Below, one piece after another: positions 33,956 to 44,650 of a stretch of 64,000 nt of DNA. The DNA is taken from assembly GCF_017876165.1 (NCBI RefSeq), contig NZ_JAGINQ010000009.1, forward strand, positions 186,001-250,000, read 5' to 3'. The notes under the pieces were generated by a model. It was not told the origin of the DNA. It made no database searches and was given only the letters and a program-made list of their open reading frames with translations. This DNA comes from Azospirillum soli. Its GTDB lineage: Bacteria; Pseudomonadota; Alphaproteobacteria; Azospirillales; Azospirillaceae. Within the stretch, counting starts at the first letter, position 1, and each line of letters opens with the position of its first letter. The position numbers were made by a program, and so were the translations under genes.

Positions 33956-36148
33956 TCAGGTCTGCGCTCCGCGGCTCAGGGGAAGGATGCGGGCCGTCCG
34001 CCCGGCGGCGGCGAGCGCGTTGGCGACCGCCGGGCCGATGGGCGGAACGCCGGGCTCACCCACGCCGGTCGGCGGTTCCGCCGAGGGAACCACGTGCACC
34101 TCGACGCGCGGCATCTCGGTGAAGCGCAGCACCTCGTAGCCGTCGAAGTTGCTCTGGTCCACCTCGCCGCCGGTCAGGGTGATCCGCGAATGGAGGATGG
34201 CCCCCAGGCCGAAGCCGATGCCGCCTTCCATCTGGGCGCGGATCTGGTCGGGGTTGACGGCCACGCCGCAGTCCACGGCGCAGACGACGCGCTCGACCCG
34301 GAAGCCGCCACGGTCGTCCATGGCGATCTCCGCGACTTCCGCCACCACGGTCGCGAAGGATTCATGCACGGCGACGCCACGGAAGCGCCCGGCCGCCAGG
34401 GGTTGCCCCCAGCCCGCCTTCTCCGCCGCGAGGTCAAGCACCCGGCGGTGGCGGGGATGATCGGTCAGCAGGGCGCGGCGGAACTCCACGGGGTCGCGCC
34501 CGGCCGCCGTCGCCAACTGGTCGATCATGGTCTCCATGGCGTAGGCCGTGTGCGTGTGCCCAACCGAGCGCCACCACAGGACCGGAACCCCGGCCGCCAC
34601 CGTCGTCAGTTCCGCCGTGAGGTTGGGAACGGCGTAGGGGCTGTCCGACACGCCCTCGACAGAGGTCGGGTCGATGCCGTCCTTGACCATGGCCGCGAAG
34701 GGGGAGTTCGCCAGGATCGACTGGCCGACGATGCGGTGCTTCCAGGCGACCGGGTTGCCGGCGGCGTCCAGACCGGCCTTCACGGTGTGGAGGTACATGG
34801 GACGGTAGCGGCCGCCCTGCATGTCGTCCTCGCGGGTCCACAGCACCTTGACCGGCGCCCGCCAACCGATGGCCTTGGCGCACTCCACCGCCTCGACGAT
34901 CACGTCGGCGTCGGGCGTGGCGCGCCGGCCGAAACTGCCGCCCGTCATCATGACGTGGAGGCGCACCTTGTCGGGCGAAACGCCGGCGATCGCGGCGGCC
35001 TTCGCCTGATAGAGGTCGGGCATCTGGTGGCCGCCCCAGACCTCCAGCACGTCGCCGTCCTTGCGGGCGACCGCGTCCATTGGCTCCAGCGCAGCGTGGG
35101 CGAGGTAGGGGAACTCGTAGGTCGCCTCCACCACCTTGGCGGCGCCGGCCAGCGCCTTGTCGGCGTCGCCACGCCGCGCGGCAACGGCGGTCGGCGGCTG
35201 GGCCGCGAGGCGCTTGAACTCCTCCATCAACTCGGCCGTTCCGCGCGCCTCGGCGGTGTCGAGGTTCCATTCCACCTTCAAGGCTTCGCGGCCCTTGATC
35301 GCGGCCCAGGTGTGTTCGGCAATGACCGCCACGCCGCGCGAGATTTGCACCACCTCGACAACGCCCTTGACGGCCTTCGCCGCCGTGGCGTCGAAGGAGC
35401 GCACGGAGCCGCCGAAGCGCGGCGGGTGCGCCACCACGGCCGTCAGCAGACCCGGCAGCTTGACGTCGATGGTGTAGGTCTGCCGGCCGGTCGATTTGTC
35501 GGCACTGTCCACGCGGCGGACGGATTCGGAACCGATGAGGGTCCAGTCCTTCGGATCCCTGAGCGGCACGTCGGCCGGCACCGGCAGCGCAGCGGCGCGT
35601 TCCGCCAACTCTCCGAAAGTGGCCCGGCGACCGGAGCGATGGGTCAGCACGCCCCGCTCGACAGTGATCTCGGACGCAGGGACCTTCCACTCGTTGGCGG
35701 CGGCCTGGACGAGCATGGCGCGCGCGGTGGCGCCGGCCCGCCGGTAGCGCTCGAAGGAGGAGGCGATGGCCGTCGAGCCGCCGGTGCCCTGTACGGCCCC
35801 GCCCCAGGCGAGGTTGCCGTACAGCTTCGGATTGCCGGCGGCGCCCTCCACGCGGAGCTGGGCCGGGTCGGCGCCGAGTTCCTCGGCCACCAGGGTCGCC
35901 AGACCGGAGTAGATGCCCTGCCCCATGTCCATGTGCGCGGACAGGACGGTCACGCTGTTGTCCGGCGCCACCCGCAGATAGGCCGCGAAGGGAGTCTGCG
36001 CGGCGCTCGCCGCCGGCTGCGCCTTGGCCGACGCGATGGGAAGCCCGAGGGTCAGCCCGGCCCCGGCGACGCCCGACAGGACGAGAAAGCGGCGGCGCGA
36101 CAGCGCGGGGGAGAGCTGGGGCGACGGCTTCGGAGCGAGGAAACGCAT
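33956..36148 (-). CDS. Molybdopterin-binding subunit of an IorB-like aldehyde/isoquinoline oxidoreductase
   Basis: A 730-residue, periplasmic, xanthine-oxidase-family large subunit. A Tat signal [10 protein letters not shown] (residues 17-26) leads to cleavage after AKA (about 43). Moco-binding segments include [45 protein letters not shown] and the C-terminal [19 protein letters not shown], where the conserved Glu lies. The IorB type works with the [2Fe-2S] subunit encoded three bases upstream; members oxidise N-heterocycles or aldehydes. No cytochrome subunit is adjacent. Confidence 0.92.
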   Translation of the reverse strand: MRFLAPKPSPQLSPALSRRRFLVLSGVAGAGLTLGLPIASAKAQPAASAAQTPFAAYLRVAPDNSVTVLSAHMDMGQGIYSGLATLVAEELGADPAQLRVEGAAGNPKLYGNLAWGGAVQGTGGSTAIASSFERYRRAGATARAMLVQAAANEWKVPASEITVERGVLTHRSGRRATFGELAERAAALPVPADVPLRDPKDWTLIGSESVRRVDSADKSTGRQTYTIDVKLPGLLTAVVAHPPRFGGSVRSFDATAAKAVKGVVEVVQISRGVAVIAEHTWAAIKGREALKVEWNLDTAEARGTAELMEEFKRLAAQPPTAVAARRGDADKALAGAAKVVEATYEFPYLAHAALEPMDAVARKDGDVLEVWGGHQMPDLYQAKAAAIAGVSPDKVRLHVMMTGGSFGRRATPDADVIVEAVECAKAIGWRAPVKVLWTREDDMQGGRYRPMYLHTVKAGLDAAGNPVAWKHRIVGQSILANSPFAAMVKDGIDPTSVEGVSDSPYAVPNLTAELTTVAAGVPVLWWRSVGHTHTAYAMETMIDQLATAAGRDPVEFRRALLTDHPRHRRVLDLAAEKAGWGQPLAAGRFRGVAVHESFATVVAEVAEIAMDDRGGFRVERVVCAVDCGVAVNPDQIRAQMEGGIGFGLGAILHSRITLTGGEVDQSNFDGYEVLRFTEMPRVEVHVVPSAEPPTGVGEPGVPPIGPAVANALAAAGRTARILPLSRGAQT

Positions 36149-36151
36149 GGC

Positions 36152-36607
<456 letters not shown>

Positions 36608-36739
36608 GAGTCCGTTCCTTGCGGGCTGTTGACATCCACAGGGGGCAGCAACCGGAGCCGCGTGGGCGGCGCCGGCATCGGACCGATATTCTTAAGCGAA
36701 AGGAAGCTTGGCGATTAGATGCTCTTATCAGCATAAACC

Positions 36740-36756
36740 TATGAACAGGGTTCATA
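36740..36756. promoter_or_regulatory. Candidate operator upstream of the iorAB-like genes
   Basis: TATGAAC (36740-36746), AGG, GTTCATA (36750-36756): a perfect 7-bp dyad in an AT-rich stretch about 135 bases before the [2Fe-2S] subunit. The shape fits TetR-, GntR- or HxlR-type regulators. No regulator gene of these types is adjacent. Confidence 0.45.
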
Positions 36757-36770
36757 AGTGAGATCCGCCC

Positions 36771-37430
36771 TCAGAAGCGGATCCCGCGATTGAGCAGCCA
36801 GCCGAGCGGCCCGGTGAAGACCAGGGGCTGGTCCTGCACCAGCAGGCACAGGCACTCCCCATCCCGGTCGCCGACGGCGTGATGCGGCGTGTGCGGCTCA
36901 TAGGCCGCGACGTCGCCCACGGCGTAGCGGCCGTGCTCGTCGGAATAGCCGCCCTTCAGCACCAGCAGCATCTCGCAGTCAGTGTGCTTGTGCGCCGGAA
37001 CGCGGCTGCCCGGCCCCATGCGCAGCAGGCAGGCCGACGCCGTGCCGACGCTGAGCGCCCAGGCGGACACATGGATGCCCGGCACGATGCGGACCCACTC
37101 CAGCGCCTCGGGCTCGGCACCGACAGCGCGGCGCAGCGGACCGGGGAGAAGGCTGCGGATTGGGTGCGCCGGTTCGGGCGTCGGAGGGGGCGCGGGGGCC
37201 TCGGACAGGCGGGCCATGACCGCGTCGAGCAGGCCAACGGACACGGGCTCGGCCGGAACCTCTTCGAGCAGCACGCCGCCGAAGGCTTCGAAATCGGCCA
37301 CCTGCCGGCGGCAGTCCGGGCAATAGGCGAGGTGCGAGGCGACGAGGAGGGCCTGAACCTCGCGCAGGCTGCCGGCGGCGTAGTCGAGCAGCAGTTCGGG
37401 GGCCGGGTGAAGGATGGGCGTGCGCGTCAT
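36771..37430 (-). CDS. ChrR-like anti-sigma factor with zinc-binding and cupin domains
   Basis: A 219-residue protein. The ZAS anti-sigma zinc motif SHLAYCPDC is near residue 32-40, after LLDYAAGSL. A C-terminal cupin with HKHTDCEMLLVLKGGYSDEHG and PHTPHHAV metal ligands follows. In Rhodobacter, ChrR releases RpoE on singlet-oxygen or organic hydroperoxide stress through the cupin. The gene overlaps the sigma gene stop by four bases (ATGA), the usual sigma/anti-sigma coupling. Confidence 0.93.
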   Translation of the reverse strand: MTRTPILHPAPELLLDYAAGSLREVQALLVASHLAYCPDCRRQVADFEAFGGVLLEEVPAEPVSVGLLDAVMARLSEAPAPPPTPEPAHPIRSLLPGPLRRAVGAEPEALEWVRIVPGIHVSAWALSVGTASACLLRMGPGSRVPAHKHTDCEMLLVLKGGYSDEHGRYAVGDVAAYEPHTPHHAVGDRDGECLCLLVQDQPLVFTGPLGWLLNRGIRF

Positions 37431-37999
37431 GCTTCCCCCCCGATCGCGCGGCGCAGGCGGACGAGGGCCAGACGCAGGCGGGTCTTCACGGTGCCGAGGG
37501 GAATGCCGCGCTCGGCGGAAATCTCCGAATGCACCTTGTCCTCGTAATAGGCGAGCCGCAGAACCTCGGCCTGTTCGGGCGGCAGTTCGCCGATCACCGT
37601 CCGCAGGCGGGAGGCGGCCCGGGCGGTCTCGACCTCATGGTCGGGTTGCGGCACGTCATCGAAAGGCGCGATGTCGTCGGCCCGCAGTTCCGGACGGCGC
37701 TCCTGCCGGGCGCGGTCGATGCGGCGGTTGCGGGCGATGGCGAAGACCCAGGTCGCCGCGCTGGCCAGCGCCGGGTTGAAGGTCTCCGCCCGCTGCCACA
37801 CGGTCAGCATGACGTCCTGCACCAGCTCCTCCGCCGCGCTGTCGTCGGCGCCAAGCTGGCGGGCGTAGCCCTTGATGCGCGGGGCGAAGTGGCGGAACAG
37901 CGCCCGGAATGCCTCCTGGTCGCGGTCGCGGGCAACCGCGATGAGGAGTTGCTCACGGGACGGCGACGACGGGTCGCCCGGATCGGCCTGATGCAGCAT
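37427..37999 (-). CDS. rpoE: ECF sigma factor, RpoE/ChrR type
   Basis: A 190-residue ECF sigma factor. Region 2 (about 20-95) has AFRALFRHFAPRIKGYARQL and ATWVFAIARNRRIDRARQER; region 4 (about 125-185) has LPPEQAEVLRLAYYEDKVHS and IPLGTVKTRLRLALVRLRRA. Paired with ChrR it should drive the singlet-oxygen/photooxidative response. ATG 37999 with GAGAGGG is preferred; a longer frame upstream is proline-rich. The orthologous Azospirillum pairs control carotenoid and peroxide defence, as I recall. Confidence 0.93.
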   Translation of the reverse strand: MLHQADPGDPSSPSREQLLIAVARDRDQEAFRALFRHFAPRIKGYARQLGADDSAAEELVQDVMLTVWQRAETFNPALASAATWVFAIARNRRIDRARQERRPELRADDIAPFDDVPQPDHEVETARAASRLRTVIGELPPEQAEVLRLAYYEDKVHSEISAERGIPLGTVKTRLRLALVRLRRAIGGEA

Positions 38000-38236
38000 G
38001 CCCTCTCGGTGGTCTTGCGCCCGTGAACCGGCTGGGAGGAACGGCCGCCCCCTCAACAGGCCGGGAGGCAAACCGCAGGGATATGTTGGCGCAAGATACA
38101 TCAGACCGTTCGTCGAAGAAATGTTTGATGGCGAGATAACAGAAAAACGGTTAAGAGAATATACGAACGATTGGATAAGTTGGATTGCGGAAATTTTCGC
38201 GACAGGCGATGGATCGCCTCGAACGCCCAGCTTTCC

Positions 38237-38271
38237 AAAAAAGAACCCGCCGCGGAAGGTGCGGCGGGTTC
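38237..38271 (-). terminator. Intrinsic terminator on the minus strand
   Basis: GAACCCGCCGC (38243-38253) pairs perfectly with GCGGCGGGTTC (38261-38271) around a 7-base loop. On the minus strand it runs into six U residues (38242-38237). No annotated minus-strand gene ends here, so it must serve an unannotated transcript. Confidence 0.8.
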
Positions 38272-38356
38272 AGTGTGTGGCGATGCATTTGGAGGTGATG
38301 AGGTCTACGAGCGCCGGGCCGCCCTGGATCTCCGCCACCCCCGAATTGCATGTCAT
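38270..38356 (-). CDS. Possible 28-residue peptide ahead of the terminator
   Basis: An ORF encoding [14 protein letters not shown]... with two Cys, whose stop lies in the stem of the terminator at 38243-38271. A TATAGG (38371-38366) is at the right distance for a start site almost at the ATG, so the message would be nearly leaderless. No good -35 or ribosome site is seen. It could equally be a roughly 120-nt non-coding RNA. Confidence 0.3.
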   Translation of the reverse strand: MTCNSGVAEIQGGPALVDLITSKCIATH

Positions 38357-38443
38357 GACCGTTGGCCTATACCATCCACTGGATTGAGAGCTGGACCGCC
38401 CCCACCTGTGGGGGGAGCCGCCAGCGCCAAGAAGGAAGAAGGC

Positions 38444-39901
38444 ATGAGCCTCGAACCCAACTTCGATCATCTCCGTGCCCGCGCCGTGGAGTCGCTGTTC
38501 CAGCACCTGTCGGACGCCTGCGTGGGGCTGATCGTGGTGGACAAGGACGCCCGCGTCGCCTGGATCGGCGAGCGTTATCTGGAGCTTCTGGGCTATCCCA
38601 AGGACACGCTGGGAAAGCCGGTGGAGGAGGTCATCCCCAACAGCCAGATGCGGCGTGTGGTCGAAACCGGACAGCCCATGCTTCTGGACCTGATGGACGT
38701 GGGCAAGCGCACCATCGTCGTCACCCGCCTGCCGCTCCGCGACGAGGACGGTTCGCTGATTGGCGCCATCGGATTCGCGCTGTTCGACCGCGCCGACCGG
38801 CTGCGCCCGCTGGTGTCCAAGTACCAGAAATTGCAGGACGAGCTGACCCGCACCCGGCAGGAACTGGCGCACGAGCGGCGGGCCAAATACTCCCTGTCGC
38901 AGATGATCGGCAACAGCGAGTCGATGCGCGAGGTCAAGCGGCTCGCCCGCCGCGCGGCCCAGATGGATTCCACGGTGCTGCTGTTGGGCGAGACCGGCAC
39001 GGGCAAGGAACTGCTGGCCCACGCCGTCCATGCGGCCAGCCCGCGCGCCGACGCGCCCTTCGTCGGCGTGAACGTGGCGGCGATCCCGGAAAACCTGCTG
39101 GAGGCGGAGCTGTTCGGCGTCGCGCCGGGTGCCTTCACCGGCGCCGACCGGCGCATGCGCGAGGGCAAGTTCCAGCTCGCCAACGGCGGCACGCTGTTCC
39201 TGGACGAAATCGGCGACATGCCCCTGCCCCTCCAGGCCAAGCTGCTGCGCGTGCTTCAGGAGCGGGAGTTCGAGGCGGTCGGCTCCAACAAGGTGGTGCG
39301 CGTCGATCTGCGCATCATCGCGGCGACCAGCCGCGATCTGGCGGCGCTGGTCCGGGACAAGCAGTTCCGCGCCGACCTCTATTACCGCCTCAACGTGGTC
39401 CCGATCACCCTGCCCCCCTTGCGCGAGCGCGCGGAGGACATCGGCAGCATCGCCGACCGCATTCTGGACGAGTTGGCGCTCGCCTCCAGCACCCCGTCGC
39501 GGGAGCTGCTGCCGGAGGCCGTCGCGGCGCTGGAGGCGCACGACTGGCCGGGCAACGTGCGCGAGCTTCACAACGTGCTGGAGCGGGTCGTGGCGATGAG
39601 CGACGACCTGACGCTGACCGCCAAGCACATCCACGCCGCCCTGCCCCCGTCCCTGGATGCGGAGCCGGAAGGCGTCGCGGACGGGTTGGCCTCAACGGCC
39701 ATGCTGCGTTCGGCGGGCGGCAGCCCCCGGCCGCTGAACGACGTGTTGAAGGACACAGAGCGCGCGGCCATCATCGGCGCGCTGGCCCGCACCGGCGGCG
39801 TCAAGGCCCAGGCGGCCAAGCTGCTGGGCATCTCCCGCGCGTCGCTCTACGAGCGCATGCAGGCGCTGGGCATCCGGGAGGATCTGCAAGGGTCGGCATA
39901 A
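38444..39901 (+). CDS. Sigma-54-dependent transcriptional activator with PAS domain
   Basis: A 485-residue NtrC-family activator. A PAS sensor (about 12-120; [20 protein letters not shown]) and a short coiled coil precede the AAA+ domain with Walker A GETGTGKE (182-189), the sigma-54 contact loop GAFTGA (229-234) and [12 protein letters not shown] Fis-type HTH ([20 protein letters not shown]) lies at the end. No receiver domain is present, so the signal is sensed through PAS. GAAGGAAGAAGG precedes the ATG. It is convergent with pflB; the targets are unknown. Confidence 0.93.
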   Translation: MSLEPNFDHLRARAVESLFQHLSDACVGLIVVDKDARVAWIGERYLELLGYPKDTLGKPVEEVIPNSQMRRVVETGQPMLLDLMDVGKRTIVVTRLPLRDEDGSLIGAIGFALFDRADRLRPLVSKYQKLQDELTRTRQELAHERRAKYSLSQMIGNSESMREVKRLARRAAQMDSTVLLLGETGTGKELLAHAVHAASPRADAPFVGVNVAAIPENLLEAELFGVAPGAFTGADRRMREGKFQLANGGTLFLDEIGDMPLPLQAKLLRVLQEREFEAVGSNKVVRVDLRIIAATSRDLAALVRDKQFRADLYYRLNVVPITLPPLRERAEDIGSIADRILDELALASSTPSRELLPEAVAALEAHDWPGNVRELHNVLERVVAMSDDLTLTAKHIHAALPPSLDAEPEGVADGLASTAMLRSAGGSPRPLNDVLKDTERAAIIGALARTGGVKAQAAKLLGISRASLYERMQALGIREDLQGSA

Positions 39902-39904
39902 AAG

Positions 39905-39932
39905 AAGGGGCGGCCCGAAGGCCGCCCCTTTT
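39905..39932. terminator. Bidirectional terminator
   Basis: AAGGGGCGGCC (39905-39915), loop CGAA, GGCCGCCCCTT (39920-39930) followed by TT. It separates the activator gene from the convergent pflB. Confidence 0.85.
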
Positions 39933-39949
39933 CATTTCCCTGCCGCCTA

Positions 39950-42211
39950 TCAGTGCGCGCCGTGGAAGGTGCGGTTGATGACGTCCATCTGCTGTTCGCG
40001 GGTCAGCTTGATGAAGTTCACCGCGTAGCCGGAGACCCGGATAGTCAGCTGCGGGTACAGCTCCGGATGATCCATGGCGTGCAGCAGCGTCTCGCGGTCG
40101 AACACGTTGACGTTGATGTGGTGCCCGCCCTGCCCGAAGTAGCCGTCGAGCAGCCCCACCAAGTTGTCCACCCGCTCGCCCGCGGTCGGGCCCAAGGCAC
40201 CGGGCACGATGGTGAAGGTGTAGCTGATGCCGTCCTGCGCGTGCGCGTAGGGCAGCTTGGACACGCTGGCCATCGAGGCAATGGCGCCCTTCCTGTCGCG
40301 CCCGTGCATCGGGTTGGCCCCCGGTGCGAACGGCTGGCCGGCCTTGCGGCCGTCCGGCGTGTTGCCCGTCTTCTTGCCATAGACCACGTTGGAGGTGATG
40401 GTCAGCACCGACTGGGTCGGCACCGCGTCGCGGTAGGTCGTCTGCTTGCGCAGCAGGCCCATGAAGGTCTCGACCAGCCACACCGCGATGTCATCGACCC
40501 GCGCGTCGTTGTTGCCGAAGGCCGGGTAGTCGCCTTCGATGACGAAGTCAGTGGCCAGGCCCCGCTCGTCGCGGACGACCGTGACCGTGGCGTGCTTGAT
40601 CGCCGACAGGCTGTCCGCCACCACGCTCAGGCCGGCGATGCCGCAGGCCATGGTGCGCAGCACGTCGCGGTCGTGCAGCGCCATCTCCAGCCGCTCGTAC
40701 ATGTACTTGTCATGCATGAAGTGGATGGCGTTCAGCGTGTTCATGTAGGCCCGCGCCAGCCACTCCATCATCGGAAGCAGGCGGTTGACGACCTCGTCAT
40801 AGTCCAGCACGTCGCCGGTGACCGGGGCGAAGGCCGGGCCGACCTGCTCGCCGGAGACCTCGTCCTTGCCGCCGTTGATGGCGTACAGCAGCGTCTTGGC
40901 GAGGTTGGCGCGGGCGCCGAAGAACTGCATCTGCTTGCCGATGCGCATCGCCGACACGCAGCAGGCGATGCCGTAGTCGTCGCCCCAGTACGGCCGCATC
41001 AGGTCGTCGTTCTCGTACTGCACCGAGCAGGTCTTGATCGACGTCTCGGCGCAGAACTTCTTGAAGGCTTCCGGAAGCTGTTCCGACCACAGCACGGTCA
41101 GGTTGGGCTCGGGCGCCGGGCCGAGGTTGTTCAGCGTGTGCAGCATGCGGAAGCTGCCCTTGGTGACCAACGTGTGGCCATCCAGGCTCATGCCGCCGAT
41201 GCACTCCGTCACCCAGGTCGGGTCGCCGGAGAACAGCTGGTCGTATTCCGGCGTGCGCAGGAAGCGGACCATGCGCAGCTTGATGACGAACTGGTCGATC
41301 AACTCCTGCGCGTCGGCCTCGTCCATGCGGCCTTCGGCGATGTCGCGCTCGATGTAGACGTCGAGGAAGCTGGAGACGCGGCCCAGCGACATGGCAGCAC
41401 CGTTGGCCTCCTTCACCGCCGCCAAGTAGGCGAGGTAGGTCCACTGCACCGCCTCGAACGCCGTGACGGCCGGGCGGGTCACGTCGAAGCCGTAGCTCGA
41501 CGCCATCTGCACGAGTTCCTGAAGCGCGCGGATCTGCTCGTTGATCTCCTCGCGCAGGCGCAGCGTCTCTTCAGTGATCTGATCCAGTTCGAGGGACTTC
41601 AGCTGTGCCTTCTTGTCGGCGATCAGGACGTCGGCGCCGTAGAGGGGCAGCCGGCGGTAATCGCCGATGATGCGGCCGCGCCCATAGGCGTCCGGCAGGC
41701 CGGTGATGACGCCGGACTTGCGGCAGCGCAGCATTTCCTCGGTGTAGACGTCGAAGACGCCGTCGTTGTGGGTCTTGCGCAGCTGCGGGAAGATCGTGTC
41801 CAGCTTCGGCGACGGCGTGTAGCCGTAGGCCTCCAGCCCCGCCTTGACCATGCGGTAGCCGCCGAAGGGCATGATCGCTCGTTTCAGAGGCTTGTCGGTC
41901 TGCAGGCCGACGATGACCTCCAGATCCTTGTCGATGTAGCCGGGGGCGTGGCTGACGATGGAGGACACGACCTCCGTGTCCGCGTCCAGCACGCCCTTGG
42001 CACGCTCTTCCTTGAGGAGGTCACGAACCTTGCCCCAGAGCTTGCCGGTGCGCTCGCTGACTGGAGCCAGGAAGGCTCCGTCGCCCTCGTAGGGACGGAC
42101 GTTCCTCACCAGGAAGTCGCGGACGTTCACCTCCGTCCGCCAGACGCCGGGCTCAAAGCCGCGCCATGCTTCAGCGGTAAGGGATTTCGGCTCGACCATC
42201 AGGGTGTCCAT
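39950..42211 (-). CDS. pflB: Pyruvate formate-lyase (formate C-acetyltransferase)
   Basis: A 753-residue glycyl-radical enzyme converting pyruvate and CoA to acetyl-CoA and formate without oxygen. The catalytic Cys pair is in GIACCVSAM (C417, C418). The radical glycine is in [10 protein letters not shown] (G728) near the C-terminus, and full length fits PflB rather than the diol-dehydratase relatives. The start follows AGGAGG. The activating enzyme gene pflA, usually adjacent, is not in the window. The gene lies 115 bases downstream of ybdD in the same direction as cstA, which suggests a pyruvate uptake and cleavage unit. Confidence 0.95.
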   Translation of the reverse strand: MDTLMVEPKSLTAEAWRGFEPGVWRTEVNVRDFLVRNVRPYEGDGAFLAPVSERTGKLWGKVRDLLKEERAKGVLDADTEVVSSIVSHAPGYIDKDLEVIVGLQTDKPLKRAIMPFGGYRMVKAGLEAYGYTPSPKLDTIFPQLRKTHNDGVFDVYTEEMLRCRKSGVITGLPDAYGRGRIIGDYRRLPLYGADVLIADKKAQLKSLELDQITEETLRLREEINEQIRALQELVQMASSYGFDVTRPAVTAFEAVQWTYLAYLAAVKEANGAAMSLGRVSSFLDVYIERDIAEGRMDEADAQELIDQFVIKLRMVRFLRTPEYDQLFSGDPTWVTECIGGMSLDGHTLVTKGSFRMLHTLNNLGPAPEPNLTVLWSEQLPEAFKKFCAETSIKTCSVQYENDDLMRPYWGDDYGIACCVSAMRIGKQMQFFGARANLAKTLLYAINGGKDEVSGEQVGPAFAPVTGDVLDYDEVVNRLLPMMEWLARAYMNTLNAIHFMHDKYMYERLEMALHDRDVLRTMACGIAGLSVVADSLSAIKHATVTVVRDERGLATDFVIEGDYPAFGNNDARVDDIAVWLVETFMGLLRKQTTYRDAVPTQSVLTITSNVVYGKKTGNTPDGRKAGQPFAPGANPMHGRDRKGAIASMASVSKLPYAHAQDGISYTFTIVPGALGPTAGERVDNLVGLLDGYFGQGGHHINVNVFDRETLLHAMDHPELYPQLTIRVSGYAVNFIKLTREQQMDVINRTFHGAH

Positions 42212-42231
42212 GACACGCCTCCTGTATAGTG

Positions 42232-42281
42232 GTCCGTCCGCCGGTCCGGGGCCTGAGCGCCCTTGGGACAGGCGGACGGAC
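42232..42281 (-). promoter_or_regulatory. Hairpin in the ybdD-pflB gap
   Basis: GTCCGTCCGCC (42232-42242) pairs perfectly with GGCGGACGGAC (42271-42281) around 28 bases. It ends about 20 bases before the pflB start. There is no U-run, so an RNA stability or attenuation element is more likely than a terminator. Confidence 0.5.
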
Positions 42282-42326
42282 GGTTACTCTTCTTGGGCTT
42301 CGGTGTGGGCCGGGGCTGACTGTCGG

Positions 42327-42509
42327 TCAGCAGCACCGGCGGACACCGTCCCATCTCCGCTGCAGCTCAGACTTGAAGAATTCCTTCCGGTCGAGCGGGG
42401 CGACGTCGGCGTGCAGGCGATTGTGACGTTCGAGATACCGTTCGAAGGCGTCGTCGCCGGTCACTTGGCGGAACCCGTTCCAGAACGCTCGGAGATAGGA
42501 GATCAGCAT
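42327..42509 (-). CDS. ybdD: YbdD/YjiX family small protein
   Basis: A 60-residue protein of the YbdD/YjiX (DUF466) family, recognisable by RHNRLHADVAPLDRKEFFKS and the ending RRWDGVRRCC. In enterobacteria it is always paired with CstA or BtsT and needed for full pyruvate/peptide uptake. It lies 62 bases downstream of cstA on the same strand, confirming the pairing. Confidence 0.9.
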   Translation of the reverse strand: MLISYLRAFWNGFRQVTGDDAFERYLERHNRLHADVAPLDRKEFFKSELQRRWDGVRRCC

Positions 42510-42571
42510 GGGGCATTCCCCCGTCTTGCGCCTTGCCCTAGGTCAATGGTGGACGAATAAATCCCCCCCGG

Positions 42572-44650
42572 TCAATCGCCGTGACCGACGGCAACGTCGC
42601 TCATCGGCGGGTGCGGACGGTAGGGGACCTCGGCCAGCGGCGGAACCGGACGGCCGTTGATGTGGCGCAGCGTCAGGCGAACCGTCTCGGCGATGGTCAC
42701 GAACAGGACCGCCACGAAGAAGACGCTGAGCACCGCGTCAAGGCGCTGGTTGAAGATCAGCTGGGGCGCGACCTCGGCCATCTTGCCGGTCAGCTGGCCG
42801 GCCATCAGCTTCGCCTCCAGCGCGTCGGCGCCGGCCAGGAAGCCCACCCGCGGGTCGGCGGACAGGATCTTCTCGTAGGTGGCCCAGCTGGTGATGAAGG
42901 TCAGGACAGTCAGGGGCGCGGCGGTGACCCAGACGTAGCGCAGCTTGCCGCTCTTCACCAGGATGCCGGTCGCCACGGCCAGCGCGATGGCGGCAAGCAT
43001 CTGGTTGGAGATGCCGAACAGCGGCCACAGGATGTTGATGCCGCCGTACGGATCGATGGTGCCGATGTAGAGGAAATAGCCCCACATCGCGACGAACGCG
43101 GCCGAGCTCATCACCGCCGACGGGTAGGACGACACGTTGCCCAGCGGCTTGTAGATGTTGCCCAGCAGGTCCTGGAGCATGAAGCGGCCGACGCGCGTGC
43201 CGGCGTCCACGGCGGTCAGGATGAACACCGCCTCGAACATGATGGCGAAGTGGTACCAGAGGGCCAGCAGATGCTTGCCGAAGGCGCCGGCGAAGATGGT
43301 CGCCATGCCGACGGCCAGCGACGGCGCGCCGCCCGTGCGGGCCAGCAGCGTGGTCTCGCCCATGTCCTTGGCAAGCTGGTTCATGGTCTCGGCCGTGACC
43401 GGGAAGCCCCAGCCGGTGATGGTGGCAACCGCCTTGGTCACGTCCGCGCCGACGATGCCGGCCGGGCTGTTGATGGCGAAGTAGACGCCGGGTTCCAGCA
43501 CGCAGGCGGCGATCATTGCCATGATGCCGACGAAGGATTCCATCGCCATCGAGCCGTAGCCGACGAGTTGGATGTCCTTTTCGTTGGCGATCATCTTCGG
43601 CGTGGTGCCGGACGAAATCAGGGCGTGGAAGCCGGAGATGGCGCCGCAGGCGATGGTGATGAACAGGAAGGGGAACAGGCTGCCGGCGAAGACCGGGCCG
43701 GTGCCGTCGATGAACTTCGTGAAAGCCGGCATCTTGATGTCCGGCTGCAGCACGATGATCGCGAAGGCCAGCATCAGAATGACGCCGATCTTCACGAAGG
43801 TGGAGATGTAGTCGCGCGGGGCGAGCAGCAGCCACACCGGCAGGATCGAGGCCAGGAAGCCGTAGGCGATCACCAGCAGGGCCAGCGTCGGGCCGTCGAA
43901 GATGAAGTAGGTGCGCAGAACCGGGTCCGCGTCGACCCAGCCGCCCGCGAAGGTGGCGAGGATCATCAGCGCGAAGCCGACCAGCGAGCCTTCCATCACC
44001 CGTCCCGGACGGATGTGGCGCATGTAGACGCCGACCAGGATGGCGATCGGGATCGTCATGGCGACGGTGAAGGTGCTCCACGCGCTGTGCTTCATCGCGT
44101 TGACGACGACGAGGCCGAGGACGGCCACGATCAGCACCATAATAAGGAGTGTGCCGACCAACGCCGCGTTGCCCGCGATGGGGCCAAGCTCGTCACGGGC
44201 CATCTGGCCCAGGCTCTTGCCGTTGCGGCGGGTGGAGCAGAACAGGATGATCATGTCCTGCACGCAGCCGCCCACCACCGCGCCGACCAGCAGCCACAGC
44301 GTGCCCGGCAGGTAGCCGAACTGCGCCGCCAGCGTCGGGCCGACCAGCGGGCCGGCGCCCGCGATGGCCGCGAAATGGTGGCCGAAGGTCACCCAGCGGT
44401 GGGTCGGGACGTAGTCGCGGCCGTTGTTCAGCACCTCCGCCGGGGTGGCGCGGCTTTCGTCCACGCACAGAACCTTGGCGGTGATCCAGCCCGCGTAGAA
44501 GCGGTAGGCCAGCAGATAGACGCCGAAGGCGGCGCCGACGAACCAGAATGCGTTGATCGTCTCGCCGCGGTTCAGCGCGATGCCGGCAAGGCATGCGGCG
44601 CCGAACACGCCAATAGCCGCGAAAATCAGCGACTTCAATCGTGAGGTCAT
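42572..44650 (-). CDS. cstA: Carbon starvation protein CstA (pyruvate/peptide transporter)
   Basis: A 692-residue inner-membrane protein with about 16-18 helices. CstA signatures include NNGRDYVPTHRWVTFGHHFA near residue 90, AGAGPLVGPTLAAQFGYLPG and a second-half FHALISSGTTPKMIANEKDI. Relatives transport pyruvate (BtsT, CstA) or peptides in carbon-poor conditions with a proton or sodium. It is the first gene of cstA-ybdD-pflB. Confidence 0.95.
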   Translation of the reverse strand: MTSRLKSLIFAAIGVFGAACLAGIALNRGETINAFWFVGAAFGVYLLAYRFYAGWITAKVLCVDESRATPAEVLNNGRDYVPTHRWVTFGHHFAAIAGAGPLVGPTLAAQFGYLPGTLWLLVGAVVGGCVQDMIILFCSTRRNGKSLGQMARDELGPIAGNAALVGTLLIMVLIVAVLGLVVVNAMKHSAWSTFTVAMTIPIAILVGVYMRHIRPGRVMEGSLVGFALMILATFAGGWVDADPVLRTYFIFDGPTLALLVIAYGFLASILPVWLLLAPRDYISTFVKIGVILMLAFAIIVLQPDIKMPAFTKFIDGTGPVFAGSLFPFLFITIACGAISGFHALISSGTTPKMIANEKDIQLVGYGSMAMESFVGIMAMIAACVLEPGVYFAINSPAGIVGADVTKAVATITGWGFPVTAETMNQLAKDMGETTLLARTGGAPSLAVGMATIFAGAFGKHLLALWYHFAIMFEAVFILTAVDAGTRVGRFMLQDLLGNIYKPLGNVSSYPSAVMSSAAFVAMWGYFLYIGTIDPYGGINILWPLFGISNQMLAAIALAVATGILVKSGKLRYVWVTAAPLTVLTFITSWATYEKILSADPRVGFLAGADALEAKLMAGQLTGKMAEVAPQLIFNQRLDAVLSVFFVAVLFVTIAETVRLTLRHINGRPVPPLAEVPYRPHPPMSDVAVGHGD

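Larger units (their letters stand above)
38000..38443. other. 444-bp region: AT-rich patch and minus-strand small transcript candidate
   Basis: About 38080-38215 is markedly AT-richer than the flanks and reads on the plus strand like a protein fragment ([20 protein letters not shown]) with no start or domain of its own, possibly a gene remnant. At 38237-38271 there is a strong minus-strand terminator, described separately. The rest is GC-rich leader of the sigma-54 activator. Confidence 0.45.

Noticed and set aside
42581..44644. Long plus-strand open frame over cstA
   Set aside because: Shadow of a GC-rich gene; atypical composition rich in Asp, Arg, Gly and His.
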